A stretch of DNA of 64,000 nt from Paramecium primaurelia (lineage: Eukaryota; Ciliophora; Oligohymenophorea; Peniculida; Parameciidae), in the NCBI GenBank assembly GCA_905182975.1, contig CAJJDM010000064.1, positions 137,143 through 201,142 of the forward strand, in the 5' to 3' direction. Under the pieces are notes generated by a model. That model saw only the letters and a program-made list of their open reading frames with translations, was not told the origin of the DNA and did no database searches. The stretch's first letter is position 1. Each line of letters starts with the position of its first letter. Positions 46,501 to 57,206 of the stretch are shown in pieces. A program made the position numbers and the translations under genes.

Positions 46501-46933
46501 AGCATAAACTGGGGATTCTCTTAATATTCGTTCCTTCTTGGATTAAGATCATAAAAAGACCTAACCATGCAAAACACCTGAATAACACTTTTCTATAGTT
46601 GAATTAGTTTAACCAGAAATTATGTCAATTGAAGATACAATAATGATATTCAAAGAGATTTTGAGAAGATCAGTTAAATCAGTAGAAATGATTAAAATGA
46701 TTTGTCCTTTACCTGAAATTAAGGAATTATTGATGATCATTCTTTAAGTGGAAGAAAAAATGCAATAACAAAGTTAAGTTACTGCAAATAAAAAGTCAAA
46801 AATCATTAATTCAATATTGGGAGCATCAAATATAAAAATGATAGATTAGTCAAGAAAAAAGAGTGCTTGTGGTGGAATGAGGGTTAAATAAAGTCATAGA
46901 AGTGAAACAGGAGTAATTGAATTTTATGAATGA
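43537..46933 (+). CDS. Long coiled-coil protein
   Basis: About 1,120 residues. Starts MSRGNELDELLFKRRDQNQK. An N-terminal disordered Gln/Pro-rich part (to about 200) holds NKIVDWSKQHVTPGDAKNIF, then some 800 residues of Glu/Gln/Lys/Leu coiled coil. Around residue 490 there is a Cys cluster, CEQCKLCKDEL. A 22-nt intron (GTAATTCATTTT...ATATAG) occurs near 46350, after which helices continue with SIVELVQPEIMSIEDTIMIF and the ending GVIEFYE. Low-complexity composition is mostly glutamine from TAA/TAG. Likely a cytoskeletal or basal-body scaffold, but no family signature is visible. Confidence 0.7.
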
Positions 46934-46972
46934 TTTATAAATATATCTTTTATATAATTATCATGTAATTAA

Positions 46973-48423
46973 TCATCTTCCTATAATACAAACGTTATTT
47001 TATAATGTTTGACGACAATTGTCATTTGGTATTTAAATTAAATAACCTTTGTCTTTATCAAAGTTATCAACATATGCTAAGAATGCTAATGGAGCTTATA
47101 AAATTAATTTTGAATTTAATTCAGAATTAGATTCTTCTAGTTATGTTTTTTTAAGATGAAGTACTGCAATCGTTAGTTTAACTATATTAGTAGATTTTGT
47201 TTTCTCAAACATTATTTATTTATCTTCTCTCACTTACATTTAATATAATTCTAATTAATTCTCAGGTATAGATTAACTACTCTAGAAAGAAGTATAATTT
47301 AATGATTCTAATTCTTTAAGATTATAGGAATCAACAACTCCTTTTAATTTTTCCATTTTATAAACAATGATATCTTACATTTTATCAAGATCTCTATAAA
47401 TATCTGGTTTATCTATTACTATAACCATAGTAATTTTTAATTTTTCAATTAAAAATTTAATCTACTCTATTATTTAATTATGCAAGCCTAAGAAATTTGG
47501 ACAATTTACAAATATTCCACTTGCATAAATTTCCTTTTCATCTTTATCTTCTTAAGATTTCATATAAATTAATTCACATAATTTCTCTATTAGAATATTT
47601 ATAAATAATACAATCTTTAACTTTTCCCAATTAATTCAACATTTAAACTTTTTATTCCTTTGCTCTTTCAAGATCTGCCTGCAATTTTCTATCTACTTAC
47701 ACACTTAATTCCTCTGTTAATCTATCAAATAACATTCTTTTTGAATTATCTCTTACGATATCCTTATCTTTTCATTCTTAAATATTCATGTACATTAATA
47801 TCCAAAATAATAGGTAACTCTGTTTTTCTACATTTACTCTTTTACACATGTTTGAACTTCAGCTCTTATCGAATGAGGATATTCACTTTATTGATTATCT
47901 GGATCAATATCTACATAGATTGGTTTCCAACCATAAACTAAACTATAATTGATGAGAGTCTTGCATAAAGTGTCTACAATAAATCTTAATTATTACTTTT
48001 CCCACAAGAATGACTACCTAAGACTAACAATCTTGGACCAATTTTATCAGTTAATTTAAAAGACATTTATCTTTAAGCTTAATTTAAATGACTATTTTTA
48101 CATTCTAAAACATGGTTTATTTTAAGAAAATCATGCATCATTTTATGATAATTTAATTCTTCTTCATTAAAGATATATCCTGGTTAATCCTCTTTAGTCT
48201 TATATTTAATCTTTAATTTTGATGGAACCCAACAGAATAAAGAAAATGGTTTATGTGGAGGGAATTCATATAATTTTTTCTAATCATTTTAATTTATAAA
48301 TTCTACCATCAATAATTCTTAACCAAAGATTTCAACAGCTCCTTCTATCAGGGTCACTTACACAATATCAGTTGGGTCTGATATACGATAAGCTTCTTCC
48401 TCTTTCAATTCAATGATTTCCAT
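46973..48423 (-). CDS. CLP1: CLP1/Grc3-family polynucleotide 5'-kinase-like protein
   Basis: About 460 residues. The N-terminal domain: EAYRISDPTDIVQVTLIEGA, VEIFGQELLMVEFINQNDQK (family: e..f.v.......i.L..G.aEiFG.EL). The Walker A loop is GPRLLVLGSHSCGKS (family G-P-x-D-x-GKS/T). After an intron, LVYGWKPIYVDIDPDNQ matches the CLP1 'r.p.yVdlDpgQg' strand. The C-terminal part runs ...FDKDKGYLIQIPNDNCRQTL. CLP1 acts in pre-mRNA 3' cleavage (CF II) and tRNA splicing. Two or more short introns are required; the exact ones near 47430 and 47990 were not all checked. Confidence 0.8.
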
Positions 48424-48907
48424 AAAAATAAATATTAATATATATAATTTAATGTATAATCAATTTTATAATATATTATAAATTCAAGGATCTATAACAA
48501 GTATTTATTTAACAAGATGGTTATCAGATTGATCGAATCTAATGGATAAATTTAAAATATATCAAAAAGATCTTTAGAAACTTTAAATGTTTTTATTATA
48601 GAAAATATTTAATTTATAAATACAAAGTTATTTATTATTTTTTTTAAATATAAAATATAGAATATAACTCTATCTTTTTTTGGATAAAATTAAGAATTAT
48701 TTAAATAAGTAAATGAATATTTAAGAAAGTCTATATTTGAGATGATAAAAAATGTAATAAATTAATTTTAGTAAATTAGAAAAAGAAACGAAAGATAAAC
48801 ATTTAAGATAAATTAGAATGAATTAATTATTATATTAGATTATTTTTAATATAAAGTGAAGATTAGTATTTTATATTAATTTAAATATATATATATTTAT
48901 ATTAAGG
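48424..48907. other. AT-rich region upstream of the UMP1-like frame
   Basis: Highly AT-rich. A 60-80-codon open frame begins at the ATG near 48541 (MDKFKIYQKDL) but the composition is weak. It may hold the unlocated first exon of the UMP1-like gene and the CLP1 promoter. Confidence 0.4.
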
Positions 48908-49183
48908 AATGGAGCAAAAGCATTTGATGGTATTATTAATGAATAATATTTTAAGAGATATTATGTTGAGGAATAATAAGCATTACATAGAGCAGCTGCA
49001 GTTTATGGTTCTGGATTAGCTATGCAATTAAATTTAGAGAGAAATATTTTAGGAGCTCCTGGATAAACATCATATATTCATTTAGAGATTGCTATGAATA
49101 AATTAAATGATATAGATGAATTAGATTTTATGGGAAATAAGAAATTGGAATAAGAATATGTGAAAGGATTTTAATAAATATGA
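48908..49183 (+). CDS. Proteasome maturation factor UMP1/POMP-like, 5' end unresolved
   Basis: 91 residues of clear coding frame ending in TGA: QYFKRYYVEEQQALHRAAAV, YGSGLAMQLNLERNILGAPG, SYIHLEIAMNKLNDIDELDF. The pattern 'YG....l.lq.Er.il..p....s..hleil.g.d..i.F.d.l' fits UMP1/POMP, which chaperones 20S proteasome assembly. There is no ATG in this frame: it opens after the TGA at 48857..48859 and passes straight into non-coding sequence. The true start must come from an upstream exon through an intron longer than usual (for example GTATTTTATATT...TATTAAG, 41 nt), or be lost. The tail lacks the usual last turns. Confidence 0.6.
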
Positions 49184-49214
49184 ACATTAGTATAATGGAA
49201 TTTTTAAGTTATTA

Positions 49215-49969
49215 TCATAATAATCTCAAGGATTTTCTAAGTTGTGTAATATCTGTGTTAATATGTTCTTCAAAATAAACATTCATTATAAATTCGCTTT
49301 TGTTGGCTCTTTTTAAAATTTCAGGTAAAGTTTCTATTAGTTTTTGTTTTTCTTAACAATTTAATTTGAATGATCCTACAAATGCACTTAAAGTTGCTGA
49401 TGGTAATCCAAGTTAAGCCATTTCAAACCATTTCACAACAATTTCATCATAAACACTAACATCATACATGAGTAACACATGTATAAAATCATGAATCTTT
49501 ATTTTTTTAATATAAGAATTATACTTCTTTATATCTTTGATAAACATATGCTAATTCTAAATCTGGAATATATTTAACTATTGGTCTTTCACCACTAGAG
49601 AAATCTCTATCCCTCATAAATTTTCCATATTAATAACTTAATATTATATTTGAATATACTACCCAAATGTATTTTCATTTAATTTTAATAATTCTTCTAT
49701 TTTGAATGTTTCAGGTGTAACTCTAGGTTTATCATTTAATATTCTCTAACCAACAGGATGCTGAATCATTCTTTAATGAATATCCTATACACAATAATAA
49801 CCTGATAATTCACCCAATTAGGAAAGATGATTACCACTTAATAAATATTTATTTAATAAATTTACTTTAAAGGATATTTGTATGCATTTATGGCACATTA
49901 GAATAGAGTGGATAATCTTTCAAAATTATTTTTTAAGGGAGTGTGATTATTAATTAAATCTCTTAACAT
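49215..49969 (-). CDS. COQ4: Coenzyme Q biosynthesis protein COQ4
   Basis: About 225 residues. Mitochondrial matrix protein of the CoQ biosynthesis complex. N-terminus HTPLKNNFERLSTLFQCAIN then (after a 29-nt intron) HLSQLGELSG, QHPVGQRILNDKPRVT, RDRDFSSGERPIVKYIPDLE, ELAYVYQRYKE, and after a 28-nt intron IHDFIHVLLMYDVSVYDEIV, then WFEMAQLGLPSATLSAFVGS and YFEEHINTDITQLRKSLRLL. The Zn motif HDxxH-x11-E is complete (HDFIH then Glu in YDE), a signature of COQ4. The start ATG at 49969 was chosen because it restores the N-terminal helices; an internal ATG at 49898 is out of frame with them. Its start lies 8 bp from the divergent start of the next feature. Confidence 0.9.
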
Positions 49970-49977
49970 TTTAATTA

Positions 49978-51449
49978 ATGTATATAAACTCTGAGAATTT
50001 ATTACTAAAATTATAAGGATAAGCATTTGGTATTGATATTGAATTTAGTAAGAAAAAAATTTGTTTAATTTAAATATCTGATGGAAATTAAATATATTTG
50101 TTCGATCCAATAGCATTAAATTTAGAGTAATACATCAGAGATTTTTTAAAAAATGATGCTATCAAAATATTCTAAAGTGTTGCTCAAGATTTGAAATGGT
50201 TGATAAAATTATATTAAATAGTAGTGAATAACTATTGTGATTTATAAGTGTTAGCTTAAAAAGAACCAGATTAAAGTTGAATTGCATTAATGGAAAAAGT
50301 ATTGTGGAGTCTAATTTGAAAGATATATAAAAAAAAGATTATAAAGAAGTGATTGGTTTTTAAGAACATTAACTGAAGAATAATTATATTATACTGCTTT
50401 TTGATTGCAAATATCTAGTTATGTTAATAAAAATCCTATTAAAATAGTATACTGAAGATGATAAGAAATCCATACATTTCTCCATTGATGTCACAGTTCC
50501 TAAACTATTAAAATAGTTAAAAAAATAACTGGCTTAAAATGAAGATGTCCTTTTACCATAAAACATTTATAGGCATATCTAATTTCAAGAGCCATTTAAA
50601 ACAGATGATTAAAAGATCATAAAGTTAATTGAATAATTAAGTAAAATATATCACAAAGATTATAAGAAATTGAAAAGAGAAAATGTTTATAGTTTTAAGA
50701 AAAATTGACTACACATAAACCAATTTATAGTGATAATTGTATTTATAGTTTGATTGGATAATAGTTATGTTTTTGTGATAAAAAGAAAATTTAATTGTAG
50801 ATAAAGAATGGTTTAAGGGAATATTTAGATTAAAAGAGTATTAAATTAAATTTTGATTCTTTGAGTGAAATTGATGAAAAAGAAATTTAATTTTATGATG
50901 AGGAAAGGTCTCATCTATGTACAAACATTTAATACCAAATCATTTTAAATTTCATAGAGCTCATGATATTGTGATGTTATGTGCTTATTGTCATCTAAAA
51001 GATAAAATAAGAATTGAAATTGCTTAATTGTATGGAGTTCCTTTATAATATTATGGTGAGGAAAAGTTAGTAGTTGATAAATTGACTTACATTCTTTATT
51101 AAAATCTTACTAAAGTAGGAAAACCTTTGATTTGGTTTAATATGAAAAAATTAGAAATTAATTTAAAGACTTAATTTAATTACCTATTGAATTTAAGTTG
51201 AAAAAAAAATCAAAGAATTTACATGGAGAGATTGTTGTTAAGAAATTAGTTATAGATGAGAAAATTGAAGAATTTATAATGATTTTCAGAAAACATTTCT
51301 TATTATCTATAAATCCTTAATTTTTACTTAAGGAATGGGCTATTGATCATCAATTTAAAAGTAACTTTGGAGAATTTCCTGTGTATTATTAGAAGTTAGA
51401 ATAAAAGTAGGATTTACAATAATAAAAATAACAAATAGAATAAAAATGA
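49978..51449 (+). pseudogene. EXD2-like 3'-5' exonuclease, frameshifted
   Basis: Fragments read in order but in changing frames. Exonuclease part: GQAFGIDIEFSKKKICLIQI (with the DxE), KIFQSVAQDLKWLIKLYQIV, NYCDLQVLAQKEPDQS, then LMEKVL, then GVQFERYIKKRLQRSDWFLR with TLTEEQLYYTAF, then DCKYLVMLIKILLKQYTEDD. C-terminal part: CIYSLIGQQLCFCDKKK, then KHLIPNHFKFHRAHDIVMLC with AYCHLKDKIRIEIAQLYGVP, the EXD2-type 'KxHRSHDxxxLCxxCH' zinc segment. Each step needs a 1-2-base shift (e.g. an extra T at GCTTTTTGATTGC near 50400; others near 50280, 50295, 50312, 50710, 50915, 51190). Either a decaying WGD copy or sequencing errors; no such breaks occur in its neighbours. Confidence 0.75.
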
Positions 51450-51574
51450 GAATTTATTATATATAGATCTCTATATAATAATCAAATAATTATTATATAG
51501 AGATAATTCTTATATTAAAAAAATATAATCTAATAAATTTATTATTATATTATTATTAATAAATATTTACTCAC

Positions 51575-51802
51575 ATGAGATTGTTAGAAACTTAGATATA
51601 ATCAAAAGATTTAAACTAATTAAGAGATTAATCTTGATTAAATAATTAGATTAACAATTTAATTTATAGGATGAATAATGGATATATTTTTAGTATCTAA
51701 AATAAATCATATCCCTCTTATATTTGTTCATATTATACAAATTCAATAGACCCTAATAAATTAAAATTATTAGATGGAGAATACATTATAATAGAACTTT
51801 GA
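51575..51802 (+). other. Short open frame with one in-frame TGA
   Basis: 76 codons, MRLLETQIQSKDLNQLRDQS, then TGA, then LNNQINNLIYRMNNGYIFSI ... LKLLDGEYIIIEL and TGA. The part after the inner TGA looks more protein-like (ATG at about 51671). May be a small gene fragment or chance. Confidence 0.3.
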
Positions 51803-51898
51803 TAAAAGGCATTTTAAGTAATTTAATTATAGGTGTTTGAATGAGAGAATTAAAATTACTAATATCTCATTTTTTAATATATAAATAATCACTTTAAA

Positions 51899-52713
51899 GT
51901 ATTTTCTTTGAGATTTACCATTTTTGACATTAGATTGTTTAAAATCATTGTTTAATTTGCTTTAGGACTTTTAGTTTGAGCAAATAGACTTTCTGCAATT
52001 TAAGTTAATTCAAAACTTTTATTCTTTATTAATGATCTTTCTTTTATTTAAGTCTTATTATTTAATACAAGTTATTAAATTTGTTTATTAGATGATTTGA
52101 ATGTGCTATTATTTAAGCTATTATCTCTTGAATGCCTAGGTGAACCAACAATAGATAGACAAGATGCTTTATCAAATGATAAGAGCTTAGTTAAAGGATT
52201 TTTAGAGAGAGTTTTTTTTAATTCTTAGTTGACTATAGGGGTTTCTTCAGTTTTAATATCATCTCTAGTTGTTTTTGGATATTCCTAAGAGACTTCATTA
52301 ATGTTTTCAGTAAGACAAATTTATGATTCTTCATCAATTTAAGTTAGTTATCGTGGTTCTAATATTGTTCTTTCTTCAATCAACATTTATTTGTTAAATT
52401 AATTTTGGAGATCATCTATTACTATAGTAAATATAGCTTAAAGATTTGTCTTAAATATCTAAGAATTTAACTTATAATGTTCTGCTAGTTTGAATTCTTT
52501 CAAGGAAATTTCCTTTTGGTTTGCTAATTTTAGTAATTCCTACTTATATCTGTTATGTACTTGAATAGTAAATTTGTGTTCTTCAGCAAATATATCTTTG
52601 ATTAGATGATATATTCTATCTAAGAATGTACTAGTAAGACGTTTGAAGATGTTTTCAATTTCTAAATACTTTAAAGTTTCTTTGTGTAGCCTTAACAAAT
52701 CAATTTCTTGCAT
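51899..52713 (-). CDS. Hypothetical coiled-coil/disordered protein
   Basis: 271 residues, intron-free, MQEIDLLRLHKETLKYLEIE. The first 120 residues are helical (IENIFKRLTSTFLDRIYHLI; HNRYKQELLKLANQKEISL), suggesting a coiled-coil head; the remainder is Ser/Thr/Asn/Lys rich and disordered with possible phosphorylation sites (LLSFDKASCLSIVGSPRHS). No family recognised. The long intron-free reading frame in this TGA-poor code and the sensible amino-acid mix support a real gene. Confidence 0.65.
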
Positions 52714-53396
52714 TGATAACTATCAATTTTAATTTATAAATATTCGTTAAAAATTAGATTTTAATATGAAATAATCATACGATTTAAGTCAGCATTGTAG
52801 TTTCATTAATATCTTATAATTTTCTAGTTTGAATCTAGAAACAAGCAAGTTTTGTAATTGAATAAATGTAATGATTTTTCTTATAAGATATTATTTACTG
52901 CTACTTTTGCTGATATTCAAAGTATTTTATATAATAATTATGATTATACTTAATATTCTTCAGAATTAAATCTATTCTAATAATTATTATTATCAATAAA
53001 ATCAGCTTAATTATTCATATTATGAGAACTCTATTTTACAAGGGAAATTTACTAGTTTTATAAATTTAGATTCATTTGAATCACTTTTATTTTATCTCAT
53101 AATATGAATGAGATTTAATATTTGAAAAACATTAATAAAGAATTCTATATCTTATGAATATCTATTGGTTTTTATTAATTTTTCTATTTTTAAGATATTT
53201 CTGTCTAAATTGATATAGGCAATATGGTTTAATTACCTAATTTATAAAATATTTAGTAATAATTTTTTTTCTTATTTAATTAGTTATTTTTAATTAAAAT
53301 TGCTTAAAATTTAGTTTAGTAGATTAAAGTAAAAGAAATATATAAGTATCATCTTATAGTGTATTTGTAAATTGGAATAAATTTATATATTTTCAT
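52714..53396. other. AT-rich intergenic region
   Basis: About 680 bp between two minus-strand genes (the 51899..52713 gene and the RING-CH gene). No coding pattern, repeat or RNA gene seen. Confidence 0.55.
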
Positions 53397-54967
53397 TCAA
53401 CCAGAATGTTTATCATTTTTCTTCTAGTTATTGTTATTATTATTTGTTTATGTTTTGTTTGCCCCTTAATAAAATCCAGTTTAGCCTCCTCCTTATAAGG
53501 CAGCTCTTTATTAATCAGTCATATTCATAGTCTAAACACCGGCGCCATTAATGTTAGGATTAAGACTCTAAAAGGATTTCATAACAAATGTTAAAACAGT
53601 TCTTCCAACCTAAAAATTATATTTTTATTTAAATTACTTATATAGCAATTTTATCCATGCATATAAGATATGGAGTTTAGAGACGAACTAAAGTGCCGAA
53701 TTTACTATTATTATCAACTATAACAAAATTTCCCTTCTCATATTTGATAAACGCATGTAATCTTGATACTGAGATATCTGAAATTCTAATTTCACATTAA
53801 TGTCCTCGACCTAATTTGATTTAATCATCTGGAGTTCCTTTGATAAGATAGATTCCTCTTTAAGCCTTTTTATCCTTTTCTGATATTTATGTATTTTCAA
53901 GAATTATATATGGTTAATTTGGTCTTTCTAATGCAGCTAAGTCTAGCACTTTTCCTTTAAATCTAATTTATTGTGGCAACAATTCTTAACATACTTCACA
54001 TTCTAATCTAAATAATATATAATTATTGATACTTCTTCCATCTATATGAAATAGTATTGCCAGATTCTTTTTTATATCCTCTACTTTCTAACCATTGTTT
54101 AAGACAATTAAAATGCACATAAGCACAACTTCCATTACATTTACAAGGAGTAATAAATGGATCTTCTGGGGTTTCTTCTTCATTTAAACATATTTTGCAC
54201 TATTATGTTACATTTCCATCTAAAGAAGGTGTTATTTTAGCTTCTGACTAGAAAACATCTTTCACTGTTCTTATTTATCCCTTACTATCTCTGATTTCGA
54301 TCACATGGTATTCAACTCTACCTAATTTTAGTAGATCACCCTCTTATAATGTATAACCCTATACTGTAATAAATATTAATACCTTTTAAACACCATCAGC
54401 ATTTTTTAAACTACGAACGATTAAATAATTTTCATTTTCTGTCGAGTTTTAATTAGGTTGTATAAAATATTAGTCTGAATCTTAATAAGAATTATACCTC
54501 CTTAAGCTTAAATGGATGTTAGAGGTAAGTGTGCCTCATCCTTAGCCTTTCCATCTTATATAACTATTTCATTCTCTATAATAAATTAACACTTTCAAAC
54601 CTTCTCTGCTAACTTTGCATGATCCTTCAACCCTATGTTTTTTAACGCTTAAAGATTTAGTCTCATAATCAAACAATCCATGAGAATCTTTTTGCCATGT
54701 AACAGCTTTCATTTCCACACTACAAATATTATGATTATTTACTAGTTCTTATTCTTTGATATAAAAGGAAGGGTAGTTGTCATTTATTCTTGTATTTTTT
54801 TTTTGATTTAATATAATTTATTATTCACATTCAAAAACTCATCTCCACCATAAATAATACTATCATCTCGTCATTAAGACTTATAATTAAGATATTCTCA
54901 AAAAATAAGCTCTATCGACCCATAAATAAAAAATGTGTATTCCCTGTTTGTCAATTTTAGTTTCCAT
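53397..54967 (-). CDS. FHA/RING-CH (RINGv) protein
   Basis: About 450 residues. From the C-terminal side back: a Cys4HisCys3 RING-CH finger, CKICLNEEETPEDPFITPCK, CNGSCAYVHFNCLKQWLESR, in the middle (about 54030..54210), and a C-terminal FHA domain, IKLGRGHQCEIRISDISVSR, LHAFIKYEKGNFVIVDNNSK, FGTLV, with the Arg/Ser/His phospho-threonine site (the Ser-x-x-His form). Upstream, GYTLQEGDLLKLGRVEYHVI resembles the end of a second FHA-like sandwich. The tail is GGQTGFYQGANKT-type Gln/Asn-rich. Introns of 23-28 nt are plentiful, e.g. GTATCAATAATT...TTTAG just after the RING finger. The first exon is probably METKIDKQGIHIFYLW, with two introns before FLNVNNKLYQ, but this end is uncertain. RING-CH fingers are ubiquitin ligases; FHA reads phosphothreonine. 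Confidence 0.75.
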
Positions 54968-55335
54968 GATAATTAAACGAAATATAATAAAAATAGAAGG
55001 CTAATATCAAGAAATCAAATAATAATAAAAATTGAATGGTTTGAGATTTAAAAAAGTAAATTTTGTTTGTTTATTTTATATAATTTATAAATATCATTTT
55101 GTTTGAAATTAAAGAACTGGTTTAGATTAAAATTGATATATTAATGAATAGAAATTCTAATATTTTTATTATCCAAAGTTATTATCTGTTTTCTTTCAAA
55201 TATTTTATTCATATCAGATAATTATTTATTTGTTTAGAATGTATTAATTTTTATTAGACATCGATGATCAGATGAATATATGTAAAATATTTATATAAAT
55301 TCATTAAAAAAAATTGAATATAATTAATTTAACCT
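54968..55335. other. AT-rich intergenic region
   Basis: About 370 bp between divergent genes. Only AT-rich sequence; presumed to hold both promoters. Confidence 0.5.
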
Positions 55336-56059
55336 ATGTTAGAAAATTAAAATATTATCAACTCAGTAGTAAGGAAAATAAAAATAATTTGAGAATAGAT
55401 CCAAAATAGAAATTTATTTAGATAATATACCTATTTATTTTGTGGATATATTGAATTTGGAAACAGAAATTCAATTCTACTAATACAGTTTAGAAATTAA
55501 TAATATATAATATTAATTCTGATTTTTAAAGAGGTAAATTGCTAGTAGAGAATATGAATGTTAGAATCTTAACTAAAAATCTTTATCAGGTCTTTTTGAT
55601 GGATAAAAATAATTAAAATGACGAAGTAAATCAATTTTCTAAAAAAAAATAAGCTAATTGGAGCTTTGAAATTTCTAAACAAAAGATTAAGAAGAATAAA
55701 ATTGAAAAAAGAATAAATTGCAAGTTATAAGTAAGTATTAAAATATATGAAACAAGTAACTCTTAAGTTTGGCTAATTTTTTATGGAAATAATAGTTTGA
55801 TAAAAGTTCAATTGAAACTCTATTTATTTAGTAATCGTTTAATAATCTCAAAAATCAGCAGGAATTTGTGTCCTTAGAAAAGTGAAAATAGCATTTATAG
55901 AGTTTTCTAAAATAGAATATGTTAGAAGTTTAGAAAGAATAATTTGATTCTGATGGATCAATTATGATCATAACTGTTTAATTGTTTGAAGAATTTAAAG
56001 CAAATGAGAAAATAATATAGGAAAGATGCATTTATATACTACTTAATTAGAAGCTTTGA
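55336..56059 (+). CDS. Hypothetical protein, exon structure uncertain
   Basis: Starts MLENQNIINS; a 28-nt intron (GTAGTAAGG...TTTGAG) then gives NRSKIEIYLDNIPIYFVDIL. A long, 46-nt segment (55488..55533) must be skipped to reach KLLVENMNVRILTKNLYQVF. A 26-nt intron (GTAAGTATT...AACAAG) and possibly a 24-nt one with GTG start follow, to end at ...ERCIYILLNQKL. The middle is Lys-rich and the last part reads FDSDGSIMIITVQLFEEFKA, giving the feel of a C2-like sandwich, which I cannot prove. If the odd segments are not removed the gene is broken. Confidence 0.45.
55488..55533 (+). other. 46-nt segment that must be removed from the 55336 gene
   Basis: GTTTAG...AAAGAG, longer than any other intron in the window. 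It overlaps a TACAGTTT sequence (55484..55491) that resembles the TAYAGYNR end of Paramecium IESs, so a retained internal eliminated sequence or an unusual intron are both possible. Confidence 0.35.
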
Positions 56060-56073
56060 TTTAATTTATATTT

Positions 56074-57068
56074 ATGTCTTGGTTATTTAATAAAGCTTAA
56101 CAGCCAGCACAACAGCTCAAATTACCAGCCTAATTTGCTGAGAAGGTCTTAAATTTAGAATTGGATGTTGACTCTAATGCTGCTTCAAAAGATGAGATTC
56201 AAGAACTATTATAACTCTATAGTGTAATCAATTACTCCTAATCTTTTTAGTAAGCCGTAGAATATTATTCTTCTATGAAATCTGAAAGATACACAGTATT
56301 TACAAATAAAATTCAAACATTATTGATGAAACCCTATGTAAATAAAATCTTGGGATCAGAAGCCAAACAGGAATAAAAATAATTTCAATAGCAAAATGTA
56401 CAGAAAGAATAAATCAAGAACAATATCTAATTTATTTAGCAGATGGATAGCAATAAATAGGTTTAATAGATGATGACTGCTGCAATTGATGAAAAGATCA
56501 AAATAGAAAATATGATAGCTGACGATTTTAAATTATAAGATCATAGAGTCTAATAAAGAATGCTAATGAGAATTAAGGTACTTTTATAATCAATAATAAT
56601 TTTAAGGATCCTTCCAAGTACAATTTGGCTATCTCGAAAAGTACTTCCTTGAGACATCTAAAATTAGACATTGAAACTTAAAGTTAATAGTCAACTCTAC
56701 CTGATATGTAAGAATAAGGGTTAGAAAGTATATCAGAATAAGCATTTGATAAAATATCAGAAGCTGAAGCATAATAACAGTTTACTGATTTAATTAAGAA
56801 TGATATTGATTCAACTGAACAAATACCTCAAACCCAAGAACTGAATATATAATCTAATCAGATTTCCCTACCGATAAAACCATCCTAGATAGAGGATTAT
56901 CATTAAGCTTATTTAAATGACGATCCTCAACCTATTGATTAATAAAATTGGACACCATAATTAGGAGATTATAGTCATCCAAAAACGAAAAAAGTTAGAG
57001 ACATGGTTAACAAAAATTAAGTTCTTAAGAAATAAAAAATGGAACTGAATAACGTTTTACCATGTTGA
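56074..57068 (+). CDS. Hypothetical Gln-rich helical protein
   Basis: About 320 residues starting MSWLFNKAQQPAQQLKLPAQ. Helical segments EIQELLQLYSVINYSQSFQQ, KIQTLLMKPYVNKILGSEAK suggest an alpha-helical domain; Gln/Glu-rich second half with many short charged repeats. A 29-nt intron (GTACTTTTATAATC...TTTAAG) lies near 56580. Starts 15 bp after the previous gene's stop on the same strand. Family not recognised. Confidence 0.7.
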
Positions 57069-57206
57069 ATTTCTATAAATGTAAATTTCCTATCATATAT
57101 AATTATTCTTAATGTATAAAGTCTTACTTAATAATTAGTTATTTTATTTAAGGTTTGATATGTTGGAAAATATTAATAATATTTCAATATATAATTATAT
57201 ATCTGA

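Noticed and set aside
51575..51802. Selenoprotein with TGA as selenocysteine
   Set aside because: No conserved context or selenocysteine-type hairpin is visible; chance or decay is simpler.
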